Of a stretch of DNA of 51,402 nucleotides, positions 8,347-17,069 are shown one piece after another (the stretch's first letter is position 1; every line of letters starts with the position of its first letter). The translations under genes were made by a program, and so were the position numbers. Under the pieces are notes generated by a model. It was not told the origin of the DNA and made no database searches. It saw nothing but the letters and a program-made list of their open reading frames with translations. This DNA is from Paenibacillus sp. YN15. Lineage in GTDB: Bacteria; Bacillota; Bacilli; Paenibacillales; NBRC-103111. The stretch is taken from assembly GCF_003285005.1 (NCBI RefSeq), contig NZ_QMFA01000049.1, positions 1 to 51,402 on the forward strand, in the 5' to 3' direction.

Positions 8347-9190
8347 GAGCCGGAACCATAAAAACCCCGACCGTGCCGCCGCCCACATGGGTGCCGATCA
8401 CCGGTCCGATTGTTGTATACATCATTTCAACCACCTCAAAATGCTGGTGAATCAGCGCACTTAATTCCTCCGCATGCTCCATGGCGTTGGCATGGGCCAC
8501 CGCCACCCGGACAGGGCCCTGATGCTTCTCCGCCAACCGTTCCATAATACGGACCATGGCCTTTTTGGTGCCGCGGGTTTTGTCCACGGATACAACCGTG
8601 CCATCCTCCACGGAGAGGATCGGTTTAATCTGCAGCAGCGAGCCCAACAGGGCCCCCGCCTTGCCGATCCTTCCCCCTTTGTGGAGATATTCCAGCGTAT
8701 CCACAAGAAAGTACAAGGAGGTCTGCCTCCGCAGCTCCTCCACCCTGCTCAAAATGGTCTCCTTGCTCTCGCCGGCCATGGCGGCGCGGGCCGCTTCCAC
8801 CACCAGAAGCCCGATGCCGTAGGTGGCGGTCCGGGAATCCACAATGGTAATGTCGGCGGGCTGCTCCAGCATCCCCTTGGCCATACACGCCGACTGATAG
8901 GTTCCGCTGAAGCTGGAGGACAAATGAATGGATATGATAACTGTATCCGGTTCCGCCGCCAACCGGTTGTACACCTCCAGAAAATCCAGCGGCGAAGGCT
9001 GGGAGGTGGTGGGAAGCCGTTTTTCCCCGGCAAGCTTCACGTAGAAGTCCTCCGGCGAAATGGTCACGCCATCCAGATAAGCTTCTTCGCCGAAGTGCAC
9101 CTTCAGCGGAATCATCTCGATGGCAAGCGCCTCCCGAAGCTCGGGCGGGATATCCGAGGTGCTGTCTGTCACAATGCGAATCCGGCCCAA
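8333..9190 (-). CDS. DegV-family fatty-acid-binding protein (FakB-like)
   Basis: A 285-residue DegV protein. These bind one fatty acid and present it to the kinase FakA for phosphorylation, feeding acyl-phosphate into phospholipid synthesis. Family motifs are IVTDSTSDIP at the N-terminus, TSQPSPLDFLEVY, the SSSFSGTYQSA loop that contacts the carboxylate, and RIGKAGALLGSLLQIKPIL. The start is taken as TTG 9190 because GGAGGTGAACCC lies immediately upstream; an upstream ATG at 9214 would place this SD inside the coding region. It directly follows fakA, which strongly supports a FakB role. It overlaps recG at its 3' end. Chain-length preference cannot be predicted here. Confidence 0.88.
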   Translation of the reverse strand: MGRIRIVTDSTSDIPPELREALAIEMIPLKVHFGEEAYLDGVTISPEDFYVKLAGEKRLPTTSQPSPLDFLEVYNRLAAEPDTVIISIHLSSSFSGTYQSACMAKGMLEQPADITIVDSRTATYGIGLLVVEAARAAMAGESKETILSRVEELRRQTSLYFLVDTLEYLHKGGRIGKAGALLGSLLQIKPILSVEDGTVVSVDKTRGTKKAMVRIMERLAEKHQGPVRVAVAHANAMEHAEELSALIHQHFEVVEMMYTTIGPVIGTHVGGGTVGVFMVPAHGGR

Positions 9191-9218
9191 GGGTTCACCT
9201 CCGTTTCGTTCCATATTT

Positions 9219-10985
9219 CTATTCCACTGCGATCAGGTACGCATACAAAGGCTGCCCGCCATAGTGGATTTCCACTTCCGCGTCGCCGTGCTGCTCCTTC
9301 AGATAGGTCTTAAGGCTTTCGGTATCCGCAACGTTTGCTTCCTCACCGGTCAGGATAGTTACCACTTCGCCGCCGGACTCCAGCATGCTGTCCAGCAGAT
9401 TGCGGCAGGCCTCCTGCACGTTCCGGTTGGCGGTCACAATCTTGCTGTCGTGGATGCCGATAAAATCCCCTTCCTTGATCTCGATGCCGTCAATGGAGGT
9501 GTCCCGCACGGCAAAGGTAACCTGGCCGGATTGCACCCCGGCGATGGCCCGCAGCATGGCTTCCGTATTCTCCTCCTGATCAGCCGACTCGTCGAAGGCC
9601 AGCATGGCGGCCATCCCCTGGGGAATGGACTTGGTGGGAATCACCACAAGGGTCTTGCCCTCCACCAAATCGGCAGCCTGCTTGGCAGCCATCACAATAT
9701 TGGAGTTATTGGGCAGCACATAGACGATTTCCGCATGGACGCCTTCTACCGCATGGACAATATCCTCGGTGCTGGGATTCATGGTTTGGCCGCCGGAAAG
9801 CACTTCATTCACACCCAGGCTGCCGAAAATCTCGGCTACCCCGTCGCCCATCGCCACGGATACAAAGCCATACTTGGAGCTTGCTCCCTTGCCGCTTACT
9901 CCCGCCATGGCCCCATGTACGGGAATCGGCTTCAGGGCGGCAATATCGCTCTCCGGCGCAATATATTCATATTCGTCGGCCATCAGGATATGGGTATGCT
10001 GGTCGCGCATATTCTCGATCTTGATCTTGGTCAGATCGCCGAAATTCATGGCGTAGTTCATCACATTGCCGGGATATTCCGCATGGACGTGAACCTTGAC
10101 CAGATCATCGTCGGCCACCACCAGGAGGGAGTCCCCCATTTTGCCCAGCTCCTGCCGGAACGCCCCTTCATCAAATACATACCCGGCTACCTTGCCCGGC
10201 ACCAGAGTAACGATGAACTCGGTGCAATAGCCGAATTCAATATCCTCCGTGCTGAGCATGGACTGGGCGCTGTGCTTGCCCTCCCCGGACGGCGCGGCAG
10301 AGGCGGGCAGCTTGTCCGGCGCGGCTACAGGCGCAGTCTGGGCCGGAAGGGCGGCAACCGCTTCGCCCCGCAGCGCCGCAAGGAAGCCTTCATAAATGCA
10401 CATGAGGCCCTGGCCTCCGGCATCCACTACCCCAACCTGCTTCAGCACGGGCAGCTGATCCGGCGTCCGCGCCAAAGCGGCGTTGCCGGCCTGCACAACC
10501 TCGCCCATCAGGTCCGACACATCGGGAAATCTGCGGGTGACGGAGACGGCATGTTTGGCCGCTTCCCGGGAAACGGTGAGGATGGTGCCCTCCACCGGCT
10601 TGACCACCGCCTTGTAGGCTGTATCCACTCCGTTCTGAAGCGCCGCGGCGAACTGCTGGGCGTTTGCGCTCTCCAGCTCCTGCACCGATTTGGCGAAGCC
10701 GCGGAACAGCTGCGACAGAATAACCCCCGAATTGCCCCGGGCGCCCATCAAAAGGCCCTTGGAGAGCGCCTCCGCCGCCTTGCCCAAATGGGGGTTGCGG
10801 CGCTTCTTCAGCTCCTCCACGCCGGAGGTCATGGTCAGATTCATATTGGTGCCCGTGTCGCCGTCCGGCACAGGGAATACGTTCAGTGCATTGACGCGGT
10901 TTACATTGGCCGAGAGGCTCCCCGCCCCCGCCAGCACCATCTGAAAAAAGTCGTTTCCATCAATGGAAATAAAGCGCTTACTCAA
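9219..10985 (-). CDS. fakA: fatty acid kinase catalytic subunit FakA (YloV)
   Basis: About 588 residues. The N-terminal DhaL/DAK2 nucleotide-binding domain carries FPVPDGDTGTNMNLTM near residue 40 and GLLMGARGNSGVILSQ near 80. A variable Ala/Pro-rich linker (about 205-245) precedes a middle domain with the FGYCTEF cysteine motif near 253 and a C-terminal DegV-like domain. FakA phosphorylates FakB-bound fatty acids with ATP. The family N-terminus begins just before the ISIDGNDFFQMVLAGA segment, so TTG 10985, with GGAAGGGG upstream, is preferred over the far upstream in-frame start at 11072. The gene sits between asp23 and degV in what looks like one operon; the linker is longer than in B. subtilis YloV. 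Confidence 0.93.
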   Translation of the reverse strand: MSKRFISIDGNDFFQMVLAGAGSLSANVNRVNALNVFPVPDGDTGTNMNLTMTSGVEELKKRRNPHLGKAAEALSKGLLMGARGNSGVILSQLFRGFAKSVQELESANAQQFAAALQNGVDTAYKAVVKPVEGTILTVSREAAKHAVSVTRRFPDVSDLMGEVVQAGNAALARTPDQLPVLKQVGVVDAGGQGLMCIYEGFLAALRGEAVAALPAQTAPVAAPDKLPASAAPSGEGKHSAQSMLSTEDIEFGYCTEFIVTLVPGKVAGYVFDEGAFRQELGKMGDSLLVVADDDLVKVHVHAEYPGNVMNYAMNFGDLTKIKIENMRDQHTHILMADEYEYIAPESDIAALKPIPVHGAMAGVSGKGASSKYGFVSVAMGDGVAEIFGSLGVNEVLSGGQTMNPSTEDIVHAVEGVHAEIVYVLPNNSNIVMAAKQAADLVEGKTLVVIPTKSIPQGMAAMLAFDESADQEENTEAMLRAIAGVQSGQVTFAVRDTSIDGIEIKEGDFIGIHDSKIVTANRNVQEACRNLLDSMLESGGEVVTILTGEEANVADTESLKTYLKEQHGDAEVEIHYGGQPLYAYLIAVE

Positions 10986-11004
10986 GAAAAATTCCCCTTC
11001 CTGG

Positions 11005-11364
11005 TTAACGAGATACGCGAACCCCTTGCACAAAGATATTGACGGTCTCCACTTGCAGGCCGACGACATCATTCATCATGTACTTTACCCGGTTTTGCAC
11101 ATTGTGCGCCACCTCGGAAATTTTCGTACCGTAGCTGACGATGATATATAGATCAATATGCAATGCGTCCGCTTCCTGCCGGATTTCCACGCCACGGCTC
11201 AGGTTCTCGCGCCCCAGAAGCTCCGTGATGCCATCCTTCAATTGCTTGCGGGAAGCCATGCCCACCAGCCCATAACATTCCAATGCGGCCGAGCCCGCCA
11301 GAATAGCGATCACTTCATCCGACACATTGACTTTTCCGAATTCATTGGCCTGTTGAATTGGCAT
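11005..11364 (-). CDS. yloU: Asp23/Gls24-family protein (YloU)
   Basis: A 119-residue Asp23/Gls24 domain protein. The family consists of small abundant proteins linked to cell-envelope stress; staphylococcal Asp23 is membrane-associated through partners. The core GKVNVSDEVIAILAGSAALECYGLVGMA is well conserved, followed by the amphipathic beta strands LHIDLYIIVSYGTKISEVAHNVQNRVK. There is no membrane segment. ATG 11364 is chosen because AAAAAGGAG lies 9 nt upstream; a TTG at 11373 overlaps that spacing. It precedes fakA by 19 nt, the same arrangement as yloU-yloV in B. subtilis, so the two are probably co-expressed. Confidence 0.9.
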   Translation of the reverse strand: MPIQQANEFGKVNVSDEVIAILAGSAALECYGLVGMASRKQLKDGITELLGRENLSRGVEIRQEADALHIDLYIIVSYGTKISEVAHNVQNRVKYMMNDVVGLQVETVNIFVQGVRVSR

Positions 11365-11516
11365 TTGTACCAACTCCTTTTTCTGACAAGTGATTAATGG
11401 TATTATGGTCCATTCTTCATTGTACTATAATTTTTAGAAGCACGCGAACCTATTATACCGTAAGTCGCCGTGTTCCTCAATCTCCCGGGGAAACAGCATT
11501 TGCTTGTCCGAAGCAA

Positions 11517-11545
11517 TTGACCGTGGCCTGCCCTTATGCTATTAT
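11517..11545 (+). promoter_or_regulatory. sigma-A promoter of rpmB
   Basis: TTGACC (11517-11522) and TATTAT (11540-11545) are spaced 17 bp apart and lie about 85 bp upstream of the rpmB start codon. This is a near-consensus vegetative promoter, fitting a highly expressed ribosomal protein gene. Confidence 0.75.
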
Positions 11546-11629
11546 GTTAAAGTATGTTTCAAAAAAAGAATTCCCACAACATGCAGATCTCGGATTACTC
11601 CGCAGCTCGACTTTAAGGAGGTGTCATAG

Positions 11630-11818
11630 ATGTCCCGCAAGTGTTATATTACCGGTAAAGCTCCCAAATCCGGCCACAATGTGTCCCACGCCAACAACAA
11701 GACCAAGCGCAACTGGGGAGTGAATGTGCAGAAGGTCCGCATCCTCGTTGACGGCAAGCCGAAGCGCGTATGGGTTAGCGCCCGCGCACTGAAGTCCGGC
11801 CTCGTTACCCGCGTGTAA
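11630..11818 (+). CDS. rpmB: 50S ribosomal protein L28
   Basis: A 62-residue basic protein of normal L28 length, with the N-terminal [25 protein letters not shown] and central [25 protein letters not shown] segments. It is a component of the large ribosomal subunit. It lacks the four-cysteine zinc ribbon of some L28 paralogues (only Cys5 is present), so it is the zinc-independent type. A perfect AAGGAGGTG SD lies 9 nt before the ATG. It is monocistronic and divergent from asp23-fakA, as in B. subtilis. Confidence 0.97.
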   Translation: MSRKCYITGKAPKSGHNVSHANNKTKRNWGVNVQKVRILVDGKPKRVWVSARALKSGLVTRV

Positions 11819-11820
11819 TC

Positions 11821-11846
11821 ATTCCGCAATCCCATCATTGCGGAAT
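11821..11846. terminator. hairpin directly after rpmB
   Basis: A perfect 10-bp stem, ATTCCGCAAT (11821-11830) with ATTGCGGAAT (11837-11846), and a 6-nt loop starts 3 bp after the rpmB stop. It has no U-run of its own; it may protect the transcript end or act with the terminator that follows. Confidence 0.5.
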
Positions 11847-11851
11847 AAGAC

Positions 11852-11891
11852 AAAAAGCACCCGTACCGCTTTTGCGAGAGGTGCTTTTTTT
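11852..11891. terminator. bidirectional rho-independent terminator between rpmB and spoVM
   Basis: AAAAAGCACC (11852-11861) pairs with GGTGCTTTTTTT (11880-11891) across a 17-nt loop. It has a T-run on each strand and separates the convergent rpmB and spoVM genes. Confidence 0.85.
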
Positions 11892-11949
11892 GTCTGTCGG
11901 GTCCCGGCCGGGGCGCTCTCAGGTTGTCTGCTGGCTTGCCGGATTGCCT

Positions 11950-12030
11950 CTAGTGTTTGCTGAAGGTATTGAGGATCGCCTTCACGAAGCCCCCCAAAAA
12001 CTTAGGCAGCTTGATGGTGTAAAATTTCAT
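11950..12030 (-). CDS. spoVM: stage V sporulation protein SpoVM
   Basis: A 26-residue amphipathic peptide, MKFYTIKLPKFLGGFVKAIL followed by NTFSKH, almost identical to B. subtilis SpoVM over the first 14 residues. In sporulating cells it lies on the positively curved forespore outer membrane and recruits SpoIVA for coat assembly; Pro9 and the FLGG segment are key conserved features. A GAGGGAGGGG SD lies a few bases before the ATG. It sits between the rpe operon and rpmB as in B. subtilis. The family is under sigma-E control; I could not define the promoter boxes with confidence. Confidence 0.95.
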   Translation of the reverse strand: MKFYTIKLPKFLGGFVKAILNTFSKH

Positions 12031-12264
12031 CCTAACCCCTCCCTCAGGGCTTTTCGTCAGAAAAGCCAGCATCGTAAGCATAAGCGCTCGCGCAAGCTGT
12101 CGTCTGCAGCCCTTGCCAGCTTGCAGCCGCTCTCCGCCGTTTTTCATCCTTTGCTCCATGACAAGCCCTATGCCCTGTTATGCTACTATATATATTCGCA
12201 GCACCCAAAAAATGTGCCTATGATTTGCCCCCGCAGAAAGAATGCGCCTGCAGCGCATTTCCAC
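12031..12264. other. intergenic region upstream of spoVM
   Basis: No gene is seen. On the minus strand this must contain the mother-cell promoter of spoVM. An AT-rich stretch near 12183-12200 (ATATATATAG on +) followed on the minus strand by a CATA-like box near 12165 is a possible sigma-E site, but spacing and sequence match poorly. Confidence 0.3.
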
Positions 12265-12304
12265 AAAAAAAAGGGCTACGGGCAGGCTCTCACCCCCGTA
12301 ACCC
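12265..12304 (-). terminator. rho-independent terminator of the rpe operon
   Basis: On the minus strand GGGTTACGGG and CCCGTAGCCC form a 10-bp stem (one G-U pair) with a 12-nt loop, followed by eight T residues. It ends the long priA-to-rpe transcript 34 bp past the small membrane protein gene. Confidence 0.9.
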
Positions 12305-12337
12305 AATGTATGTGTACCAGCTCATAATTATTCCAGG

Positions 12338-12616
12338 CTAAAACGGCGACTGCGGCAATTGCTCCGGCGTCACCCAGCCGTAGCCCAGCGCCAGGAACAC
12401 GTACACCAGCGAAAAGAACAGCGCCCCCACAAACGCCAGCACCGCAAACCAGATCCGGTACTTGGTGGTCTCCTCACGCTTGAAATACTCCATGCCGATA
12501 AGCACGGCGCCCAGCGAAAACACATATTTGAACGGGCCGCTTGTATACATAAACAGGCACAAAAGCAGCGCGGCCGCAAGCATAAAGCCAGTGAACACCC
12601 ATTTGCTGGTAGTCAC
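12338..12616 (-). CDS. small three-helix membrane protein, unknown function
   Basis: A 92-residue protein dominated by three predicted membrane helices: VFTGFMLAAALLLCLFMY (about 7-24), YVFSLGAVLIGMEYF (about 31-45) and WFAVLAFVGALFFSLVYVFLAL (about 56-77). A short KREETTKYR cytosolic loop lies between the last two, and the C-terminus is Pro/Gln-rich. I do not recognise a family. The GTG start at 12616 is backed by AAAGGAGGGGG upstream and begins 2 bp after the rpe stop, so it is the last gene of the rpe operon. In B. subtilis this position is held by thiN (thiamine pyrophosphokinase), which is absent here; the two proteins are unrelated. Confidence 0.75.
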   Translation of the reverse strand: MTTSKWVFTGFMLAAALLLCLFMYTSGPFKYVFSLGAVLIGMEYFKREETTKYRIWFAVLAFVGALFFSLVYVFLALGYGWVTPEQLPQSPF

Positions 12617-12618
12617 GG

Positions 12619-13302
12619 TTACCGCCCCCTCCTTTCGTATCCCTGTTGGCCGGATGCCCGGATCTGACCGATGGCTTCCGCCCTGTCCCGCTGGCCGAAG
12701 ACGGCATTGCCCGCCACCAGCACCTGGGCCCCCGCCTCGGCCACCATACGGGCTGTTTCCGCGTTGACGCCGCCATCCACCTCAATAAGCACAGACGCAA
12801 GTCCCCGGGCGTCCAGCAGCTCCCGCAGCGCCTTAATCTTCGCGGTAACGGCGGGAATGTACTTCTGGCCGCCGAAGCCGGGGTTTACCGTCATCAGCAG
12901 CACCATCTCCACCTGATCCAGCACATATTCGATTGCCGAAAGAGGCGTCGCCGGATTCAGCACTACGCCGGGCTTCACGCCGTTCTCCCGGATAAAATCC
13001 AGGGTCCGGTGCAGATGGGGGCACGCTTCGGCGTGGACCGTCAGATAGTCGGCTCCCGCCTTGGCGAAAGCGGGAATGTAGGCATCGGGATTTTCAATCA
13101 TCAGATGCACATCCAGCGGCAGCCTTGTGACGGGCCGGATGGCCTCAACCACCAGCGGCCCCAGCGTCAGATTGGGAACAAAATGCCCATCCATCACATC
13201 CACGTGTATAAAATCGGCTCCCGCCTGCTCCGCCTCCCGGACCTCTTCCCCAAGACGGGCGAAATCCGCGGACAAAATAGAGGGGGCAATATAGATGGAC
13301 AT
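12619..13302 (-). CDS. rpe: ribulose-phosphate 3-epimerase
   Basis: A 227-residue TIM-barrel enzyme that interconverts ribulose-5-phosphate and xylulose-5-phosphate in the pentose phosphate pathway. Signature segments are [36 protein letters not shown] with metal-binding His and Asp, [23 protein letters not shown] for the phosphate, and IEVDGGVN with the catalytic Asp. Length is slightly above the usual 215-220 because of a C-terminal QQGYERRGR tail. GGAGGT lies 6 nt before the ATG and overlaps the rsgA stop, indicating coupled translation with rsgA. Confidence 0.97.
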   Translation of the reverse strand: MSIYIAPSILSADFARLGEEVREAEQAGADFIHVDVMDGHFVPNLTLGPLVVEAIRPVTRLPLDVHLMIENPDAYIPAFAKAGADYLTVHAEACPHLHRTLDFIRENGVKPGVVLNPATPLSAIEYVLDQVEMVLLMTVNPGFGGQKYIPAVTAKIKALRELLDARGLASVLIEVDGGVNAETARMVAEAGAQVLVAGNAVFGQRDRAEAIGQIRASGQQGYERRGR

Positions 13303-13303
13303 G

Positions 13304-14227
13304 TTAATACCTCCGTTTCCTGTCCTTCATCTCCTGCAGGAAGATCAAGTAGTGCTCGTAGCGGCTTGGCGCCACGCGGCCGCCCTCCGCCTCTTCCCGG
13401 ACCCTGCAGCCCGGCTCCTTGTGGTGCAGGCAGCCGCGGAAGCGGCATTCCTCCGCCAAAGGGATAAATTCCCGGAAGGTCCGGCCCAGATCCTCCGGCT
13501 CCATCTCCATAAAGTCCAGCTGGCTGAAGCCGGGGGTATCCGCCACCCAGCCGCCTCCCGGCAAGGGAAGCAGCTCCACGTGGCGGGTGGTATGCCTGCC
13601 GCGGCCCAGCCTCATGCTGATTTCCCCTGTCTCCAGATTCAGCTCGGGCAGAAGCGCATTGAGCAAGGTAGACTTGCCCACGCCGGACTGCCCGGAGAAC
13701 ACGCTCAGCCGCCCTTTTAGAATATGGCGGACAGGCTCCAGCCCCTCTCCCTCCTTGGCGCTGGTCACAAAAACCCGGTAGCCGATCTCCTCATACAGCC
13801 GCTGCACGGCGTCCGCATCAAGCTGGGCCGGCTGGGTGTCGCTTCCTTTGACCAAATCCTGCTTGCTGAAGCAGATCACCGGCTCCAATCCCGAATGCTC
13901 GATATGGACCAGGAATTTATCCAGCAGCTGGAGATTGAGCGCCGGCTCATCCAGGGAAAACACCAGCACCGCCTGCTCAATATTGGCCACCGGCGGGCGG
14001 ATCAGCTCGCTCTGGCGCTTGTGGATTTCGGTAACGGTCCCTTCATTGTTCTCCGAATATTCGAAGCTGACCCGGTCTCCCACCAGGGGGGTGATGCTGC
14101 GTTTCTTAAACACCCCCCGCGCCCGGCACTGGACGGTGGCGGGCTGGCCGTCGCCGCCAGCCCCCTCCCCATCGGGAAACACATAATAATAACCGCTTAA
14201 CGCTTTGACAATCAGACCATCTGGCAT
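13304..14227 (-). CDS. rsgA: ribosome small subunit-dependent GTPase RsgA
   Basis: A 307-residue circularly permuted GTPase that checks late 30S subunit assembly. An N-terminal OB fold (about 1-75) precedes the G domain, whose motifs appear in permuted order: FSKQDL (G4), SGQSGVGKS (G1), the RGRHTTRH switch region (G2) and [10 protein letters not shown] (G3). A C-terminal zinc domain contains the Cys-His-Cys cluster [14 protein letters not shown]. It follows prkC by 6 bp and precedes rpe by 1 bp, the same order as B. subtilis prpC-prkC-cpgA-rpe. B. subtilis RsgA is a PrkC substrate, so this neighbourhood fits regulation by phosphorylation (inference). SD GGGAGGG. Confidence 0.97.
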   Translation of the reverse strand: MPDGLIVKALSGYYYVFPDGEGAGGDGQPATVQCRARGVFKKRSITPLVGDRVSFEYSENNEGTVTEIHKRQSELIRPPVANIEQAVLVFSLDEPALNLQLLDKFLVHIEHSGLEPVICFSKQDLVKGSDTQPAQLDADAVQRLYEEIGYRVFVTSAKEGEGLEPVRHILKGRLSVFSGQSGVGKSTLLNALLPELNLETGEISMRLGRGRHTTRHVELLPLPGGGWVADTPGFSQLDFMEMEPEDLGRTFREFIPLAEECRFRGCLHHKEPGCRVREEAEGGRVAPSRYEHYLIFLQEMKDRKRRY

Positions 14228-14233
14228 GTCTTT

Positions 14234-16300
14234 TTACCCTCCCGATGGTTTCGGACTTGGTTTGACTGACCCTGCTGCATGGGTTGCCGTCGGAGACGCC
14301 GCTGCCGAAGGACTCGCGCTTGGCGCTGTCGGTGTTGGCGAGGCGGAAGGTTTGGTCTTCTGGTCCAGATAGTTCTGGTAGTTGATGGTTTCCGAATCCC
14401 ACAGCACATTGTCCCGGTAGATTAAGATCGTGGCGCTTTTTTCCTTGGTCAGCGTCACCTTGACATTAATAATTTCCGAGCCGGACACCTCCATGGTGTT
14501 ATAGTCCTCATTGTCGAACTTGGCGTCGGAAATGACGATCCGGAAGATGGAGGATTTGCCGCTGGTGGCAGCCGTCAGCTTCTTGCTGGCCGTATAGGTC
14601 ACGGCGTCCTTGGGCGGACCGGAGCTGACGAACAGCTTGATCTCCATGGAGGGCTCCACAGGGTCCCCAGTCTTATAGGGATGGGTATCCACCACCCTGC
14701 CGGAGGGAACATCGAAGCTTTCCACATTCTCCCTGCCATTTTCCCCCGCCGCCAGCTTGAGCCCCACAGACAGCAGCTTGGCTTCCGCTTCGGCCACTGT
14801 GCTGTTCACCAGATCGGGCATAATCACCGTTTGCCGGCCCTTGCTGTAATAAAACTTGACCTTGCCATTGACGGGATCAAATTCCGCGCCCACCGCCGGC
14901 TCCTGATTGACTATCGTATCCTCGGGAAGCTCGGAGAAAACGGCGTCGCTTAAAATCTGGTCCTCCTGCAAGCCCGCAGCCAACAATTCAGCCTTTACAT
15001 CCTTGAAGAGCCTGTTCTTGTAGCTCTGCATCATCTGCTTTTCGGCGCCTTTGCTTACCAGAAGGGTAATCTCGGTATTTTCCTTCAGCTTGGCGCCGTC
15101 GGGGGTTCGCTTGAACACCTGCCCTACCGGCTTGTCGCTGAATTGCGGCTCCGCCACCACCTGGAACCCTGCCTGGGTAAGCAGGCTCTCCGCTTCGCTC
15201 TGCATCTTGCCCACCACTTGCGGCACAACCACATCCTTGGGGATGATCTTATCCTTGAAGCCGGGAATCACCCAAAACCACATCACGGACAGAAAAACAA
15301 GAAAAATCCCTGTCCATACCAACGGAGCGATCCAAATATTGCGCTTCTTCCGGAACTCCGCCTCCGAACCGTCCCTCACTTCCACCTCCAGGCCCGCTCC
15401 CGGGCGGAGGGCCGGCAGCACTCTGGTGGCTTCTACGTCCAGACCGTCATCCAAAAAGGTCAGCTTGGGCTCGTTGCGGCGCTTGGGGTCCAGGGCCGTC
15501 TCCAGATCCTGCAGCATATCGGAGGCGGACTGGTACCGCTCGTCGGGATTTTTGCGCATGGCCTTCAGAATAATGTTCTCCACACTTTGCGGAATCAGCG
15601 GATTCACCTTGCGGGGCTCCTCCACATTCTCCTGCAGATGCTTCAGCGCCACGCTGATGGGGCTTTCCCCAAGGAAAGGAAGCTTGCCCGTCAGCATCTG
15701 GTACAGGACAATGCCCAAGGAATACAGGTCCGACTTGGCTCCGGTGGAAATTCCCTTGGCATGCTCCGGCGAGAAATAATGGACAGAGCCGACAACGGAC
15801 CCGGTTTGCGTAATGGTGGAAGAGGTTGTCGCCCGGGCAATCCCGAAATCCGTTACCTTGATGCGCCCGTTTTTGCCGATCAGAATGTTATGGGGCTTGA
15901 TATCCCTATGTATGATCTGATTATGATGGGCATGTTCCAACGCGTCGCAAATCTGGGTGGCAATATGCAGGGCATCCTCCACCTGAAGGGGAGCCTTCTC
16001 CCGGATCAGGTCATTTAAGGTCATACCTTCCACATATTCCATCACGATAAAGTGGTTGTCGCCTTCCTGGCCGACATCGTACATACTGACAACATTGGGA
16101 TGGGACAAAGATGCGGCAGACTGGGCCTCCCGGCGGAACCGCCGGATAAATTCCTCATCGTGGACATACTGCTGGCGCAGCACCTTCACAGCGACGTAAC
16201 GGTTCAGCAGCAGGTCCTGGGCTTTGTAAACCAAAGCCATTCCCCCTCCGCCGACCCGCTCCAAAATTTCATATCTTCCGCCTAGCGTTTCACCGATCAA
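14234..16300 (-). CDS. prkC: membrane Ser/Thr protein kinase with PASTA repeats (PrkC)
   Basis: A 688-residue Hanks-type kinase. The cytosolic kinase domain (about 1-270) has the GGGGMALVYKA glycine loop, a lysine in YVAVKVL, the catalytic loop HRDIKPHNIL, TDFGIARA and an SPEHAKG activation end. A single membrane helix (about 330-352) leads to three extracellular PASTA repeats of 65-70 residues that bind muropeptides. An Ig-like segment then ends in a Ser/Pro/Ala tail of about 40 residues. The kinase senses peptidoglycan and influences germination, stationary-phase physiology and translation. The start is TTG 16300 with GAGGGGTGAG before it, 5 bp after the prpC stop. Phosphatase, kinase and RsgA lie in one operon. 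Confidence 0.96.
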   Translation of the reverse strand: MIGETLGGRYEILERVGGGGMALVYKAQDLLLNRYVAVKVLRQQYVHDEEFIRRFRREAQSAASLSHPNVVSMYDVGQEGDNHFIVMEYVEGMTLNDLIREKAPLQVEDALHIATQICDALEHAHHNQIIHRDIKPHNILIGKNGRIKVTDFGIARATTSSTITQTGSVVGSVHYFSPEHAKGISTGAKSDLYSLGIVLYQMLTGKLPFLGESPISVALKHLQENVEEPRKVNPLIPQSVENIILKAMRKNPDERYQSASDMLQDLETALDPKRRNEPKLTFLDDGLDVEATRVLPALRPGAGLEVEVRDGSEAEFRKKRNIWIAPLVWTGIFLVFLSVMWFWVIPGFKDKIIPKDVVVPQVVGKMQSEAESLLTQAGFQVVAEPQFSDKPVGQVFKRTPDGAKLKENTEITLLVSKGAEKQMMQSYKNRLFKDVKAELLAAGLQEDQILSDAVFSELPEDTIVNQEPAVGAEFDPVNGKVKFYYSKGRQTVIMPDLVNSTVAEAEAKLLSVGLKLAAGENGRENVESFDVPSGRVVDTHPYKTGDPVEPSMEIKLFVSSGPPKDAVTYTASKKLTAATSGKSSIFRIVISDAKFDNEDYNTMEVSGSEIINVKVTLTKEKSATILIYRDNVLWDSETINYQNYLDQKTKPSASPTPTAPSASPSAAASPTATHAAGSVKPSPKPSGG

Positions 16301-16305
16301 CTATC

Positions 16306-17064
16306 TCACCCCTCTTTACCGGAAGCTTCCGCCGGCCGGTTTTCAATCAGGACAACTGTCACATTATCGTCACCGCCGGCAGACAAGGCGCGCTCCACCA
16401 GTTCATCAACCTTGCTCTCCAATGAAGTTTGGGATTGCAAAACAACCAGGCATTCTTCCTCGTCCACCATGTTGCTGAGGCCGTCGCTGCACATGAGGAG
16501 AATGTCCCCCTCCGCCCAGCTATGCTCCACCACATCCACCTGCACCTCGGTATCCGTGCCCAAGGCACGGAGCAGCACATTGCGGCGGGGATGGTGGTCG
16601 GCTTCCTCGCGGGTAATCTGTCCGCTCTTCAAAAGCTCATTCACCAGGGAATGGTCCTCGGTCAGCTGGACCAGCCGGTCGCCGGCCGCCAAATACGCCC
16701 GGCTGTCGCCGATATGGCCCACCACCAGTTGATCGGCGGTGGCCAGACTGACCACCACCGTGGTCCCCATCCCACGCAGCTGCTCCCGCTCCGAGGCTTG
16801 CCGGTACACCTCGGCGTTGGCCGCTTCCACTGCAAGCCGGATGGCCTCCTTGCGTTCCTCCAGAGTAGCGTCCGGCCGCAGTCCGGACAACTCCTCCCGG
16901 ATCTTCTCAATGGCCAGTTGGCTGGCAATATCGCCGGCCCGATGGCCGCCCATCCCGTCGGCGATAATGGCGATCACCGTACCGCATTTTTCCGGCAGTA
17001 TCACCGCCCGATCTTCATTGACCGAGCGGATTCTGCCCACATCCGTTCTTTCCGCTGTCCGCAT
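16306..17064 (-). CDS. prpC: PP2C-family protein phosphatase (PrpC/Stp)
   Basis: A 252-residue manganese-dependent PPM phosphatase that reverses PrkC phosphorylation. All metal-binding motifs are present: DVGRIRSVNEDRA, IIADGMGGHRAGD, GHIGDSRAYL, MCSDGLSNMV and GGDDNVTVVLI. There are no membrane segments. ATG 17064 is chosen: a GAGGTGAG SD overlapping the rlmN stop lies 7 nt upstream, whereas the GTG at 17073 has no ribosome site. It is tightly packed between rlmN and prkC, so kinase and phosphatase are made from the same message, as in most Firmicutes. Confidence 0.95.
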   Translation of the reverse strand: MRTAERTDVGRIRSVNEDRAVILPEKCGTVIAIIADGMGGHRAGDIASQLAIEKIREELSGLRPDATLEERKEAIRLAVEAANAEVYRQASEREQLRGMGTTVVVSLATADQLVVGHIGDSRAYLAAGDRLVQLTEDHSLVNELLKSGQITREEADHHPRRNVLLRALGTDTEVQVDVVEHSWAEGDILLMCSDGLSNMVDEEECLVVLQSQTSLESKVDELVERALSAGGDDNVTVVLIENRPAEASGKEG

Positions 17065-17069
17065 CCTTC

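Noticed and set aside
9120-11042. 640-codon plus-strand frame opposite fakA and degV
   Set aside because: Shadow of fakA and degV; no recognisable domain, and composition rich in His, Gly and Gln.
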